A stretch of DNA of 64,000 nt, taken from the NCBI GenBank assembly GCA_947473045.1, contig CANJCO010000017.1, forward strand, positions 24,010 to 88,009, given 5' to 3'. This document shows, one piece after another, positions 50,536-60,715 of the stretch; positions within the stretch are counted from its first letter, which is position 1; the number at the start of each line of letters is the position of its first letter. Origin of the DNA: Myxococcales bacterium (GTDB lineage: Bacteria; Myxococcota_A; Polyangia; Polyangiales; Polyangiaceae). Position numbers and translations under genes: made by a program. The notes beneath the pieces were generated by a model. It did no database searches and was not told the origin of the DNA. It saw only the letters and a program-made list of their open reading frames with translations.

Positions 50536-51065
50536 GTCGGCGCCTGTCTACCGCGGCGGCGTGCCTGTCGATCGCCTTTGCGCCGGGCGCGGCGCATGCG
50601 GCGGACGCGCCACGTTTCGAGCAGAGCGGGCCGTACGCCTCGCTCCGCGGCGGCTACGCGCTTCGCTCCTTCTACGGGCTGCCGGTCGACGCGGGCGTCG
50701 TGGGCCTCGGCCTCGGTGGACGCAGCCGACGGCTCAGCTTTTATCTTTCGCTCGACGTTCTCTTCGGAGCCACCCGCGAGGGTCTGACCGTGCGGCAGCT
50801 CGACCTGGGAGCGCGCGCCGAGATCGCCTTCGGCCGCCTTCGCGTGGGCCTCGGGCCTTACGTAGGCGCCCTGTCGGTGGAGCGGATCACGAAGCCCGCG
50901 ACGCTCAGCGGCCTCTCAGTGGGCGGGCGCGCCCAGCTCACCGCCGACGTGGCAAGCTGGGGCGGGGCGGGCGGCGCCTTCTTCGGCGTGGAACTCAGCG
51001 CGGGAGCCGCAGGCAGCGGCGCCTTTTACGGTCCTTCGCTCATCGCCGGCGGCCGCGCCTTCTAA
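50532..51065 (+). CDS. Outer-membrane beta-barrel, small
   Basis: A 177-aa exported protein with a signal peptide (CLSIAFAPGAAHAAD) and about eight beta-strands (SGPYASLRGGYALRSF, SRRLSFYLSLDVLFGA, GGAFFGVELSAGA). The C-terminal residue is Phe (GGRAF), as for barrel insertion. The ATG is in the ATGA overlap with the Cys-rich gene. Function unknown; it is OmpA/OmpW-like in size only. It is convergent with the peptide transporter. Confidence 0.82.
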   Translation: MSRRLSTAAACLSIAFAPGAAHAADAPRFEQSGPYASLRGGYALRSFYGLPVDAGVVGLGLGGRSRRLSFYLSLDVLFGATREGLTVRQLDLGARAEIAFGRLRVGLGPYVGALSVERITKPATLSGLSVGGRAQLTADVASWGGAGGAFFGVELSAGAAGSGAFYGPSLIAGGRAF

Positions 51066-51102
51066 CCTTCTAGCGAGGCGCGCGCCGCAGGCTGCCAGGC
51101 CG

Positions 51103-53085
<1,983 letters not shown>

Positions 53086-53212
53086 ACGCGCAAGAAGGCC
53101 CCGCTACGCGGCTTGGTGTCAAGCAGGTATTCCGCGGGCGCGGGGGCTACGCCGAGCAGGTCTGCCGCGGTTTGTCCCGGGCACGCGGCTACGCGAGCCT
53201 GAGCGGCGGCGG

Positions 53213-54151
53213 CTACGCGGGCGGCGGACGAAGCAGCGGCGCGCCTGCGCTTTCGTGGCTCGCTGGCTCGCGCGCGCTGCCCGGGCGGGCCAGGTTCGGC
53301 GCGGCGCAGAGCGAGACGATCGTCACGTTCGTCTCTTCGGCCATGACGAACAGCGCATGGGTCGATGCGCCTTCCGGCAACTTTAGCTCCAGCGACGCGC
53401 CGCAGGGAGACACCTCCGCGCCGCTCGCGCGCAGCCGGTCGGCGAAGGCCTCGCAGGCTCCCTCGGCGCGTACAATCCAGTTGCGGTCGCCTCCCAGAAC
53501 CGAGGCCGGCGGGCCCTGCGCCAGCGCGCCGTCCGGGCTCACGAGCAGGGCGTCATCGGCCGCTCCGATCAGCGCCGACGCGAGCGACACGCGACCGGTC
53601 AGGAGCACCCACGCAACGTCCGACAGGGCGCGCGCGGCGATGCATGCGAGCGTGTCGGCGGAGGCATCGGGCAACGCCTCGGTGGGATCGCAGAGCACGA
53701 GCGTCGAGGCTCCCGTCGCCAACGCGGCGGCGAGCACGAGCGCGCGCCGGGCGGCAGTCGGCATGGCCTTGATCGCGCCGTCCGCGAAGGCGGAGAGCTC
53801 GAACGCCGCGAGCGCTGCCTGCGCCGAAGCTCGGGCCGACGCGTTGGAGGCTCCCGACAGGCGCGCCGACCACTCGACGTACGCGCGCGCACGCCAGGCG
53901 TCCGGAAGCCGCGGGTCGAGGGGCGCAAGCGCGACGTCTCCCTCCGCGAGCGCCGCAGCGGGGGAGCGGCCGCGAAGCCGAAGCGTGCCTCGGGCCACCG
54001 GCGCAAGTCCGGCGAGCGCGCTGCCAAGCGCAGCCGGAGCACCCACGACGACCAGATGCGGACCCGCGCTGCTGAACGTGAGCTCCTCCGCGACGACCGC
54101 GCCGCGATCATCGACGCGCACGCGCTCGGCCGAGAGCCATGGGAACGTCAC
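53213..54151 (-). CDS. ABC-ATPase-like protein lacking Walker A/B residues (pseudo-ATPase)
   Basis: A 312-aa protein with the layout of an ABC ATP-binding subunit: start strand, a P-loop position, a helical part, a signature-like segment and a Walker B-like strand. But the P-loop position reads GAPAALGSAL (37-46), so the second Gly and Lys are gone (Leu42, Gly43). The LSGGQ position reads AMPTAAR (129-135). Walker B LLLDEPT reads TLVLCDPT (150-157). ATP hydrolysis is not expected. A further 90-residue domain follows. The frame is clean and codon use normal. GTG start without a clear ribosome site. Confidence 0.8.
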   Translation of the reverse strand: MTFPWLSAERVRVDDRGAVVAEELTFSSAGPHLVVVGAPAALGSALAGLAPVARGTLRLRGRSPAAALAEGDVALAPLDPRLPDAWRARAYVEWSARLSGASNASARASAQAALAAFELSAFADGAIKAMPTAARRALVLAAALATGASTLVLCDPTEALPDASADTLACIAARALSDVAWVLLTGRVSLASALIGAADDALLVSPDGALAQGPPASVLGGDRNWIVRAEGACEAFADRLRASGAEVSPCGASLELKLPEGASTHALFVMAEETNVTIVSLCAAPNLARPGSAREPASHESAGAPLLRPPPA

Positions 54152-54231
54152 GTTTCAGACGATAGCATCGCGCGCGGTCGCGGGCGCTGCCGAGCCATTT
54201 CGGTTGCGGCGGAGGGCCGGGGCCAGCCTCG

Positions 54232-57200
54232 CTACTTGACGCTGCCGGCGCCCGTCCTGAGCACCGAGCGGCCTCCTCCGGCCGGCTCGACGAGGATCTG
54301 CGCGGGGATCAGGTCTTTGAGCATCTCGACGTGGCTGATGATGCCGATGCGCACGCCGATCGCGCTTTGAAGGTGCGTCAGCGCGGCGAGCACCTGCGCG
54401 AGCGTGGAGGGGTCGAGCGACCCGAATCCCTCGTCGATGAGCAACGTCTCGATGCGCAGCGTCGACGAGCGCATGTCCGCGAGGCCGAGCGCCAGCGCGA
54501 GCGAGACTACGAAAGACTCCCCGCCCGAGAGGCTCTTGACCGTGCGCCTCGCGCCCTGATGAAAGTGATCGACCACCTGGAAGTCGAGCGTGGGCCCCTT
54601 TTCCGCGTGGATGATCTGCGCGAGCTCGTAGCGCGGCAGAAACTGAGCGAGCCTCTTGTTGGCGCGAGCGATCACCGCGCCCAGATTGAGCGCTTGAACC
54701 ACGCGCACGAACGCCGCGCCATCGCCCACGCCGATAAGGTCGTGAATCTGCTTCCAGCTGGCAAAGTCGGCTTTCGCCACCTGGAGCTGGCCTTCGAAGA
54801 GGCCTCGCGAGGCTCGCGCGCCGGCGTCGCGTTCGAGCTCGCCACGAAGCTCTCCCACGCGCTGCTCGAGCTCCGCGCGTCTCGCCTTTAGTTCTGTGAG
54901 CGCATCGCCGATCGCCCGCGAGCGTGACTCGGGATCGCCCTCGGGCTCATCCGGGGCGCGCTGCAGCGCGTGCGCAGACAACGCCTGCTCGGCCTGAGAG
55001 ACGGCGCCCTCGTCGCCCGCCTGCCGGCGATCGAGCGCGTCGCGGCGCAGGACTGCGGCTGCGCGGGCCTGGTCCGTGAGGGTGCGCGCGTCGATGTCGG
55101 CGTCGGAGTCGAGCGAGGCGGCCACGAGCTGCTCGTCGAGCGCCGCGCGCGCCTTCGCCGCGCCGGATCGCTTCTGCTCGGCCTCGTCGGCGACCGCCTT
55201 CCTGTGGGCGTCCGCGCCCGCGTACAACTGGGCTTGCTTCGACTGCTCGTCCCGTGCGCTCGCGCTCGCGGACCTCTCGGCCTCGATCAGAGCCTGCAGG
55301 CGGGCGGCGACGTCACCCGGTCGCTCACCGCCAAGATGCGCCTGCGCGGCGGCCGCCGTCACGGCGCGCTCGGCGAGGGCGACTTCATGCGCAGCGAGCG
55401 CCGCGGCATGCTCCGACGCCGCGAGCTCCGCCGTGGTCGTCGCGTTCGCGGCCGCCTGTGCGGCCTCCATTCGCGCGGGCTCGCCTTGCTCGATCGACTG
55501 GGTCAGCGTCTGCACCCGGGCGCAACGTGCCCGGGCGATGGCAAGACCGCTCTCGGGCGGATCGGCCACGATCGAGACGCGAGCGAGACTCGCACTAAGC
55601 GCGTCAGCCGCGTCGCAGGCGAGCTTCTGTCGATTCGTTGCCTCGAGCGCAAGGCTCGCCGCCGCATCGCTCAGCGCGCGCGCTTCGCGAACATGCTCCG
55701 CACGCGCCGACTCGGACGCGGTCGCCAGCTGCCCGGCGCGATCGGCCGCTTGCTGGGCGCGTTCCATTTGCTTCGCCCGCTCCGCCACGAGGTCCGCGGC
55801 GAGGCGGCATTCGGTCACGCGACCGGCTGCGCCAGCCCGCGCCGACGCCCGATGGTCGGGCGGCGCGTCAACCGCGAGCTGCGACGCGAGCGCGTGCTCA
55901 GTCGCCCTGTGCGCGAGCTGCTCGCGGCTCGCCTGCGCTTCGGCTGCCAGCTCGCGCTGCGTTCGCGCGTCGCTCTGCCGCTCAATCGCCAGCGTCCGCG
56001 CGCCGGTCGCTTCGCTGGCGAGCGCGTCGATCTCGGCCTTCAGCGCAGCCTGAGCGGCGCGTGCCCTCGCCGCGTCGGCCTGCACGTCATCCATCCGCGG
56101 CGCGCGCTCAGGGTGCTCGCGGTACGGGTGATCGTCGCTTCCGCACACGGGGCAGGCGTGGCCGGCCTGGAGCACATCCCGGTGGCCGATCACCGCAAGC
56201 AGGTGATCCAGCGTTCGAAGGTGGGCGTCCTGCGCGGCCGCGATCGCGCGCTTGTCTGCGACCCTGGCGTCGAGGGACGCAGCTTCTGCTTCGGCCTCGT
56301 TGCCCGCGACGACGGCAGCCTGCTCTGCCGTGCGCAGGCTGTGAAGCCGCTGCTGGGCAGTGTCGCGATCGGTCAACACCCTCTCGAGCGCATCGAGCGC
56401 GCTGAGCAGCCCCCGCGCCGCATCGCCCCGGGCGTGCAGCTCGGCGAGCGCTTCGGGCACGGTTTTTTGCCCGGTGGCCGCGCCCAGCGCGTCGCCAGCG
56501 AGCGTCAACGTCGCCTGCGCAGCCGCGTGCGCCGCAGCGCTCTCCCGCGCCGCGACTTCCACAGCAGCGGCGCGGGCCTCGTGCGAGGCGTGCGCGGCCG
56601 CCTTCTCGGCCGCCGCGAGGGCCGCCTGATCCCGGGCCAGCGCCGCGCCTACAAAATTGGAGTGGTAAAGCTCGATGGCGCCGATGGCCACCGGCAGCTC
56701 CGCGTACGACGCAACTGCGTTGCGCATGGCGATCGCCTCATCGCGCGCGGCGTCGAGGCGCGCCGCCGAGTCTTGCAGCTGCGCCGCCTTTTGGATCGCC
56801 GCCTGCGCCGCTGCGGCGCGCGCGTCGCGAAGTTGCGCTGCCGCGACCTCTGCTTCGCTCGCCTTGTCGGCCGCCGCCCACGCCAGCCGCGCAGCCTCGA
56901 GCGCCGGCTGCTGCGCGGCGAATTGCTGCTTCGCAGCCTCGTGCCGAGCTGCTGCCTCGTCGCAAGCGGCTGTCGCTGCGTCTGCATCGCGCGCGGCCCG
57001 GTCGCGCGCTTCGTCTGCTTCCGCGAGCTTGCGCGTGGCCGCATCGCGCGCGCTGTCGGCCGCCCGCCACAGCGCAAGCGCACCTCGGCCTGTCGACAGC
57101 CGCTCGTCTTCCGCCAGCGCAGCCAGCTCAACTTGCGCGGCCGACCGTGCAGCGACGGTCTCCGCGAGCCGCGCCGCGGCCAAGGCGAGCTGCTCGCGCG

Positions 57201-58029
57201 CTCCGATCAGCGCAGTCCAGTAACTCAACCGAGCCATGGACCCATCGATGTCGACGTTCACCGCGGCGACAGACGCCGCGAGGCCGCCCCGCTCCAGCTC
57301 GAGTGCCGCGCGCGCCTCGTCGGTCAGCACAGTGAGGTCACCGAGCTTGCCGTTCAGCTTGTCGAGCGCGGCCTCCGCGGCGCCCTTCGCCAGCGCCGCC
57401 GCCTTGCCGATATCGCGAAACTTCGCGCTCGCCGTCATCCGTTCGAGCAACTCGGCGCGCGCCTTGTCGTCGGCATCGAGGAATTCTCGAAACGCAAACT
57501 GCGCGAGCAGCACGGTTCGCTGGAAGTCGGCAAACGGAAGCCCCTGGAGCATCTCCGCGAACGGGGGTGCGAAATCTTTCAGCGTGTCGGACTCGACCTC
57601 GACTTTCCACGCGCCGCCCTCGCGGCGCTCGAGCTTGCGCTTCGCTTTCTGAAACGCGCCCGTGGCAGCTCTGTGGGCCCGCTGCAGGCTCCACGTCGCC
57701 CGGTAGCGAACGGTCTCGCCGTTTGGAGTCTCGATCGACAGCTCTACCGAAGCGAAGCACGCCCCCTCGCCTCGCGACATGATGCGGGCCGGATGGCCCT
57801 CGCCCGCGCCCTCGTCGCCCCCATCGGCAGCCTCGACTTTGGGCTTGTCGAGCCTCGGAGTGAGCCCGTAGAGCGCGAGGCAGATGGCGTCGAGCAGGGT
57901 GGATTTCCCCGCGCCTGTCGGGCCGTGAATGAGGATTAGCCCGGCCTCCGCCAGCTCTCCGTCGAAGTCGACGAAGTGGTCACCGTAGAGCGAGTTGAGG
58001 TTGCGGAGCTTGATCGCGTGAAGGCGCAT
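54232..58029 (-). CDS. sbcC: Exonuclease SbcC (SMC-like DNA repair ATPase)
   Basis: A 1265-aa ABC/SMC-type ATPase forming with SbcD the SbcCD nuclease that cuts hairpins and blocked DNA ends. Walker A GPTGAGKST is at 36-44, then long Ala-rich coiled coils with a Zn hook CPVCGSD midway, and a C-terminal ABC head with SLSGGESFVVSLALAL and LLIDEGFGSLD. It lies 6 nt behind sbcD in the same direction. Coiled coils are exceptionally Ala/Arg rich owing to high GC. Confidence 0.96.
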   Translation of the reverse strand: MRLHAIKLRNLNSLYGDHFVDFDGELAEAGLILIHGPTGAGKSTLLDAICLALYGLTPRLDKPKVEAADGGDEGAGEGHPARIMSRGEGACFASVELSIETPNGETVRYRATWSLQRAHRAATGAFQKAKRKLERREGGAWKVEVESDTLKDFAPPFAEMLQGLPFADFQRTVLLAQFAFREFLDADDKARAELLERMTASAKFRDIGKAAALAKGAAEAALDKLNGKLGDLTVLTDEARAALELERGGLAASVAAVNVDIDGSMARLSYWTALIGAREQLALAAARLAETVAARSAAQVELAALAEDERLSTGRGALALWRAADSARDAATRKLAEADEARDRAARDADAATAACDEAAARHEAAKQQFAAQQPALEAARLAWAAADKASEAEVAAAQLRDARAAAAQAAIQKAAQLQDSAARLDAARDEAIAMRNAVASYAELPVAIGAIELYHSNFVGAALARDQAALAAAEKAAAHASHEARAAAVEVAARESAAAHAAAQATLTLAGDALGAATGQKTVPEALAELHARGDAARGLLSALDALERVLTDRDTAQQRLHSLRTAEQAAVVAGNEAEAEAASLDARVADKRAIAAAQDAHLRTLDHLLAVIGHRDVLQAGHACPVCGSDDHPYREHPERAPRMDDVQADAARARAAQAALKAEIDALASEATGARTLAIERQSDARTQRELAAEAQASREQLAHRATEHALASQLAVDAPPDHRASARAGAAGRVTECRLAADLVAERAKQMERAQQAADRAGQLATASESARAEHVREARALSDAAASLALEATNRQKLACDAADALSASLARVSIVADPPESGLAIARARCARVQTLTQSIEQGEPARMEAAQAAANATTTAELAASEHAAALAAHEVALAERAVTAAAAQAHLGGERPGDVAARLQALIEAERSASASARDEQSKQAQLYAGADAHRKAVADEAEQKRSGAAKARAALDEQLVAASLDSDADIDARTLTDQARAAAVLRRDALDRRQAGDEGAVSQAEQALSAHALQRAPDEPEGDPESRSRAIGDALTELKARRAELEQRVGELRGELERDAGARASRGLFEGQLQVAKADFASWKQIHDLIGVGDGAAFVRVVQALNLGAVIARANKRLAQFLPRYELAQIIHAEKGPTLDFQVVDHFHQGARRTVKSLSGGESFVVSLALALGLADMRSSTLRIETLLIDEGFGSLDPSTLAQVLAALTHLQSAIGVRIGIISHVEMLKDLIPAQILVEPAGGGRSVLRTGAGSVK

Positions 58030-58035
58030 GGCGGC

Positions 58036-59328
58036 TCAGCCCTCCCCTGAAGCAAGGCGCGACAGCAGCTGGCCGAAGCGCTGAAGCACCTCGATCGGCG
58101 GAGCGCTGTCCGGCCCATGGCGCCCCTGCCAGGCAAAACCAAACGCCTCTTCAGGGGTGAGCGCGTGCCCTCGGGCGAACGCTCCGAGGTCGCCCGCCGC
58201 GCCTCCTTTGCGCGCGACTTCTGCCCGCACGCTCACGATCTCCGCGGCTCCCCCCGGCCCTTGCCGACGGAGCGCCCGAAGCTCGCTTTCGGCGCCCGGA
58301 TTCGGCGCGCCCAGCTCCGCCTCGAACGCCACGTACGGCGGCAGCTCGCCTTCACTCCACGCGAGGCCGCGAAGCTTTTCGCGGACCTCATCGAAGGTGC
58401 CGCGCAGAGCGATGAGCCTTCGGCGTGTCGGCACCGGCAGGCGCGTGGCCGTCGCTCCCGACGCGTCTATGTCGACGATCAGCACGCTTCGGTTGGCGTG
58501 GCCCTCGGCTGCGCTCACTTGCACGGGGGTGCCGGAGTAGCGAACGCGACCCGCTTCGCCGTCGACGCTGAACCCCCTGTGGATGTGCCCCAATGCAACG
58601 TATGCGAAGCGCGGGTCGAACACGTCGGGCGCGAGCGCGCCGAGGGTTCCGACGCGATTGATCTCGAACGGGACCGCATCCTCCGCGGAGACGCGCGCCC
58701 CGCGCGTCGCGAGGCACGTCAAGTGCCCGGTCGCCATCAGCGGAACGCCGCGAAAGCGGGCTTCGGCCTTGTCGGCGAGACCGCGGTACACGGCCGCGAA
58801 CTTCTCGTGCATGCCATCGCGCTGCGCTTCCGGTGAGGCCTCGAACCCGCGCACGCCGAGGCGCCAGTCGTTGAGGAAGGGCACCGCGGCGACGACGAGG
58901 CTCACCTCGCCGCTGCGGTTCACCAGAGGAACCAGAAGCCCGCAGGCCCCTCCCAGGTCCGACTCGAGGCGTCCCGGATCGTGGCCACCGATGACGTGCA
59001 CGTCGAGGGCCGCGAGGGCGTCGCGCGGTGCATCGAGGCGCGACGCGGAGTCGTGGTTGCCGCCCACCACGATCGCCACGCGCTTGCCTCCCGACGTGGT
59101 GACTCCGCCGAGCGTCGCGAGTTTGGCGAGGAAGCCGTAGTACATCGCCAGCGCCTCGGCCGGCGGATTGGCGGTATCGAACACGTCGCCAGCGACGAGC
59201 ACCACGTCGACCCGGTGTTGCTCGATCGCCTCGAGGAGCCAACGAAGAAAACTCGCCTGCTCATCGGCCCGCGAACGGTCACAATAAGTGACGCCAAGGT
59301 GCCAGTCGGACGTGTGAAGGACGCGCAT
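58036..59328 (-). CDS. sbcD: Exonuclease SbcD (Mre11-like nuclease)
   Basis: A 430-aa Mre11-type metallophosphoesterase. The metal motifs are HTSDWHLG, VAGDVFDTANPP, VGGNHDSASR, ATGHLTC and ALGHIHRGF, with a C-terminal SbcD capping domain. The partner SbcC gene begins 6 nt downstream. GAGGCG stands ahead of the ATG at 59328. The frame extends to 59574 but with low-complexity sequence only, so that is rejected. Confidence 0.96.
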   Translation of the reverse strand: MRVLHTSDWHLGVTYCDRSRADEQASFLRWLLEAIEQHRVDVVLVAGDVFDTANPPAEALAMYYGFLAKLATLGGVTTSGGKRVAIVVGGNHDSASRLDAPRDALAALDVHVIGGHDPGRLESDLGGACGLLVPLVNRSGEVSLVVAAVPFLNDWRLGVRGFEASPEAQRDGMHEKFAAVYRGLADKAEARFRGVPLMATGHLTCLATRGARVSAEDAVPFEINRVGTLGALAPDVFDPRFAYVALGHIHRGFSVDGEAGRVRYSGTPVQVSAAEGHANRSVLIVDIDASGATATRLPVPTRRRLIALRGTFDEVREKLRGLAWSEGELPPYVAFEAELGAPNPGAESELRALRRQGPGGAAEIVSVRAEVARKGGAAGDLGAFARGHALTPEEAFGFAWQGRHGPDSAPPIEVLQRFGQLLSRLASGEG

Positions 59329-59583
59329 CGATTCGCCTCGCAGCGTGTTTGGGCCGCACGATCGCGGCGCCCCGGCGCCACACGTGTTCGGCCGCACGGT
59401 ACACCTCGAGACGCGCGGGGCGCGCCAACCTGACAGCGAATCGTCATCCGCGCGACGCGAGCCGCAAACGTAGCGCTCGGGCGATTGGACCGCGTGATGC
59501 GCGGACGGACAGGTACGGACAGGCGGGGCGGCGCGCATCGCACGCTCGCCTGCCGACGAACAGCGCTGCCCCACAAACGAAAA

Positions 59584-59621
59584 CGACGCCGCTCCGGCCT
59601 GTGGGGGGCCGGGCGGCGTCG
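59584..59621 (-). terminator. Rho-independent terminator downstream of the 175-aa gene
   Basis: A 15-bp stem with one bulge (CGACGCCGC-T-CCGGCC against GGCCGG-GCGGCGTCG) with a 7-nt loop is followed on the minus strand by TTTTCGTTT. It lies 20 nt past the stop at 59641. The rest of 59329-59640 holds no gene that I can support. Confidence 0.75.
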
Positions 59622-59640
59622 GGGAGCTCTGGAGCGGCGA

Positions 59641-60168
59641 TCAGCCAGGGTGCGCGGCCTCCGGCTGGACGGCGGGCGCAGGCATCGGCGGCGGCGGCGC
59701 CGAAGAGACCGCCTTACGCCCGCGCAGTGCGAACGTGTCGCGTATGGGGGCGAGGGCGCGGGAGACGACCGGATCGAGCTCTCCGAGGCCGCGGAGCGCA
59801 GAGTAGTACGCGATCGCCTGGCGCCAGGCGTTCGAGCGCGCCGCGAGCACGGTGTTCTCGATCGCCTGATGGAGCGCAGCGAGCTCCGGCAACAGCGACG
59901 CGAGCTCGCGGGCCCGGTCGGCATCCGCGCGCATCGCCGCGACGCTGGTGCCCGGCAGCGCGACCGCGAAGCGGTCCACGAGCGCCGCCATGTCATGCAC
60001 GACCCGATCGAACGAAGGACGCGGCTTCGGCAGCCGCTGTCGCTCGAGCGGCGACAGGGTCACGGTGAACGGAGCGACGGCTTGCTGCAGCTCCGCCACG
60101 AGCTTGGCGAGCTGAGCGACCGGGAGCGTGGCGCGTGCGGAGGCAGCGGACTTTTTGTGTGCGGACAT
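59641..60168 (-). CDS. Hypothetical helical protein of a widespread family
   Basis: A 175-aa cytosolic, mainly helical protein with an N-terminal basic start, then LSPLERQRLPKPRP, a proline-bounded motif I recognise as recurrent in unnamed bacterial proteins, and helices up to about 150, ending with a Pro/Ala-rich tail. No enzyme motif. It stands alone with its own terminator. The function is unknown. Confidence 0.75.
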   Translation of the reverse strand: MSAHKKSAASARATLPVAQLAKLVAELQQAVAPFTVTLSPLERQRLPKPRPSFDRVVHDMAALVDRFAVALPGTSVAAMRADADRARELASLLPELAALHQAIENTVLAARSNAWRQAIAYYSALRGLGELDPVVSRALAPIRDTFALRGRKAVSSAPPPPMPAPAVQPEAAHPG

Positions 60169-60365
60169 GGTGGGGTTCTCTCGAAGGGGCGGAAGGCGCG
60201 TGCGGGGGCGGACACCCTGTCCGGACCGATCGTCTTGCCGTGCGTTCCGTTCGGTCGCCGCCGTCCGGGGTTGCGTCGAATCCTACAAATGATTCTTTTG
60301 GGCCTTCGTTCGAGCCCCCGAGGCTCGCGCGTGGCTGCCGCACCAGCGGCGACGGCGCTCCGCGA

Positions 60366-60610
60366 GCCGATCGGGAACCCCGAAGGGACCAACGACTGCT
60401 CGCCACGGGCCGATCGGAACCCCGACGGAGCCGACGACTGCTCGCCAGGGGCCGATCGGAACCCCGACGGAGCCGATCGGAACCGCGCGAGAGTCGTCGA
60501 TTGCTCTCCCGCGGCCGATCGGAAACCCCGACGGAGCCGACGACTGCTCTCCCGGGGCCGATCGGAAACCCCGACGGAGCCGACGACTGCTCCCCCGGGC
60601 CCGATTCGAA
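60366..60610. repeat. Tandem repeat, period 42-43 bp (half-unit 21 bp)
   Basis: Copies of a unit beginning GCCGATCGGAACCCCGACGG start at 60366, 60409, 60451, 60472, 60514 and 60557, so the spacings are 43, 42, 21, 42 and 43. Later copies have GGAAACCCC against GGAACCCC in the earlier, a 1-nt change that would break any reading frame, so the array is probably non-coding. It occupies most of the 547-nt gap 60169-60715 between divergent genes. GATCGGNA-type palindromic cores (CCGATCGG) recur. Confidence 0.8.
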
Positions 60611-60715
60611 GGCGTTGAGAGCGAACGACGGGCGGCGGGCCACCGGCGCAGGTCCTGCGCGCCTGCTACGTCAGGGAATGTTACGGTGGGCGCCTCCGTA
60701 CAAAGGCCCACCATC

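Noticed and set aside
54970..57939. A 989-codon plus-strand reading frame antisense to sbcC
   Set aside because: It is Arg/Gly-rich, has no domain, and mirrors the sbcC codons in very high GC DNA. The minus strand has clear SbcC motifs.
60366..60610. Tandem repeat as a CRISPR array
   Set aside because: Units are contiguous with no unique spacers and no cas genes nearby.
59485..60618. A 377-codon reading frame running through the tandem repeat
   Set aside because: It is Arg-rich, crosses a strong terminator and the 175-aa gene on the other strand, and repeat copies shift frame.
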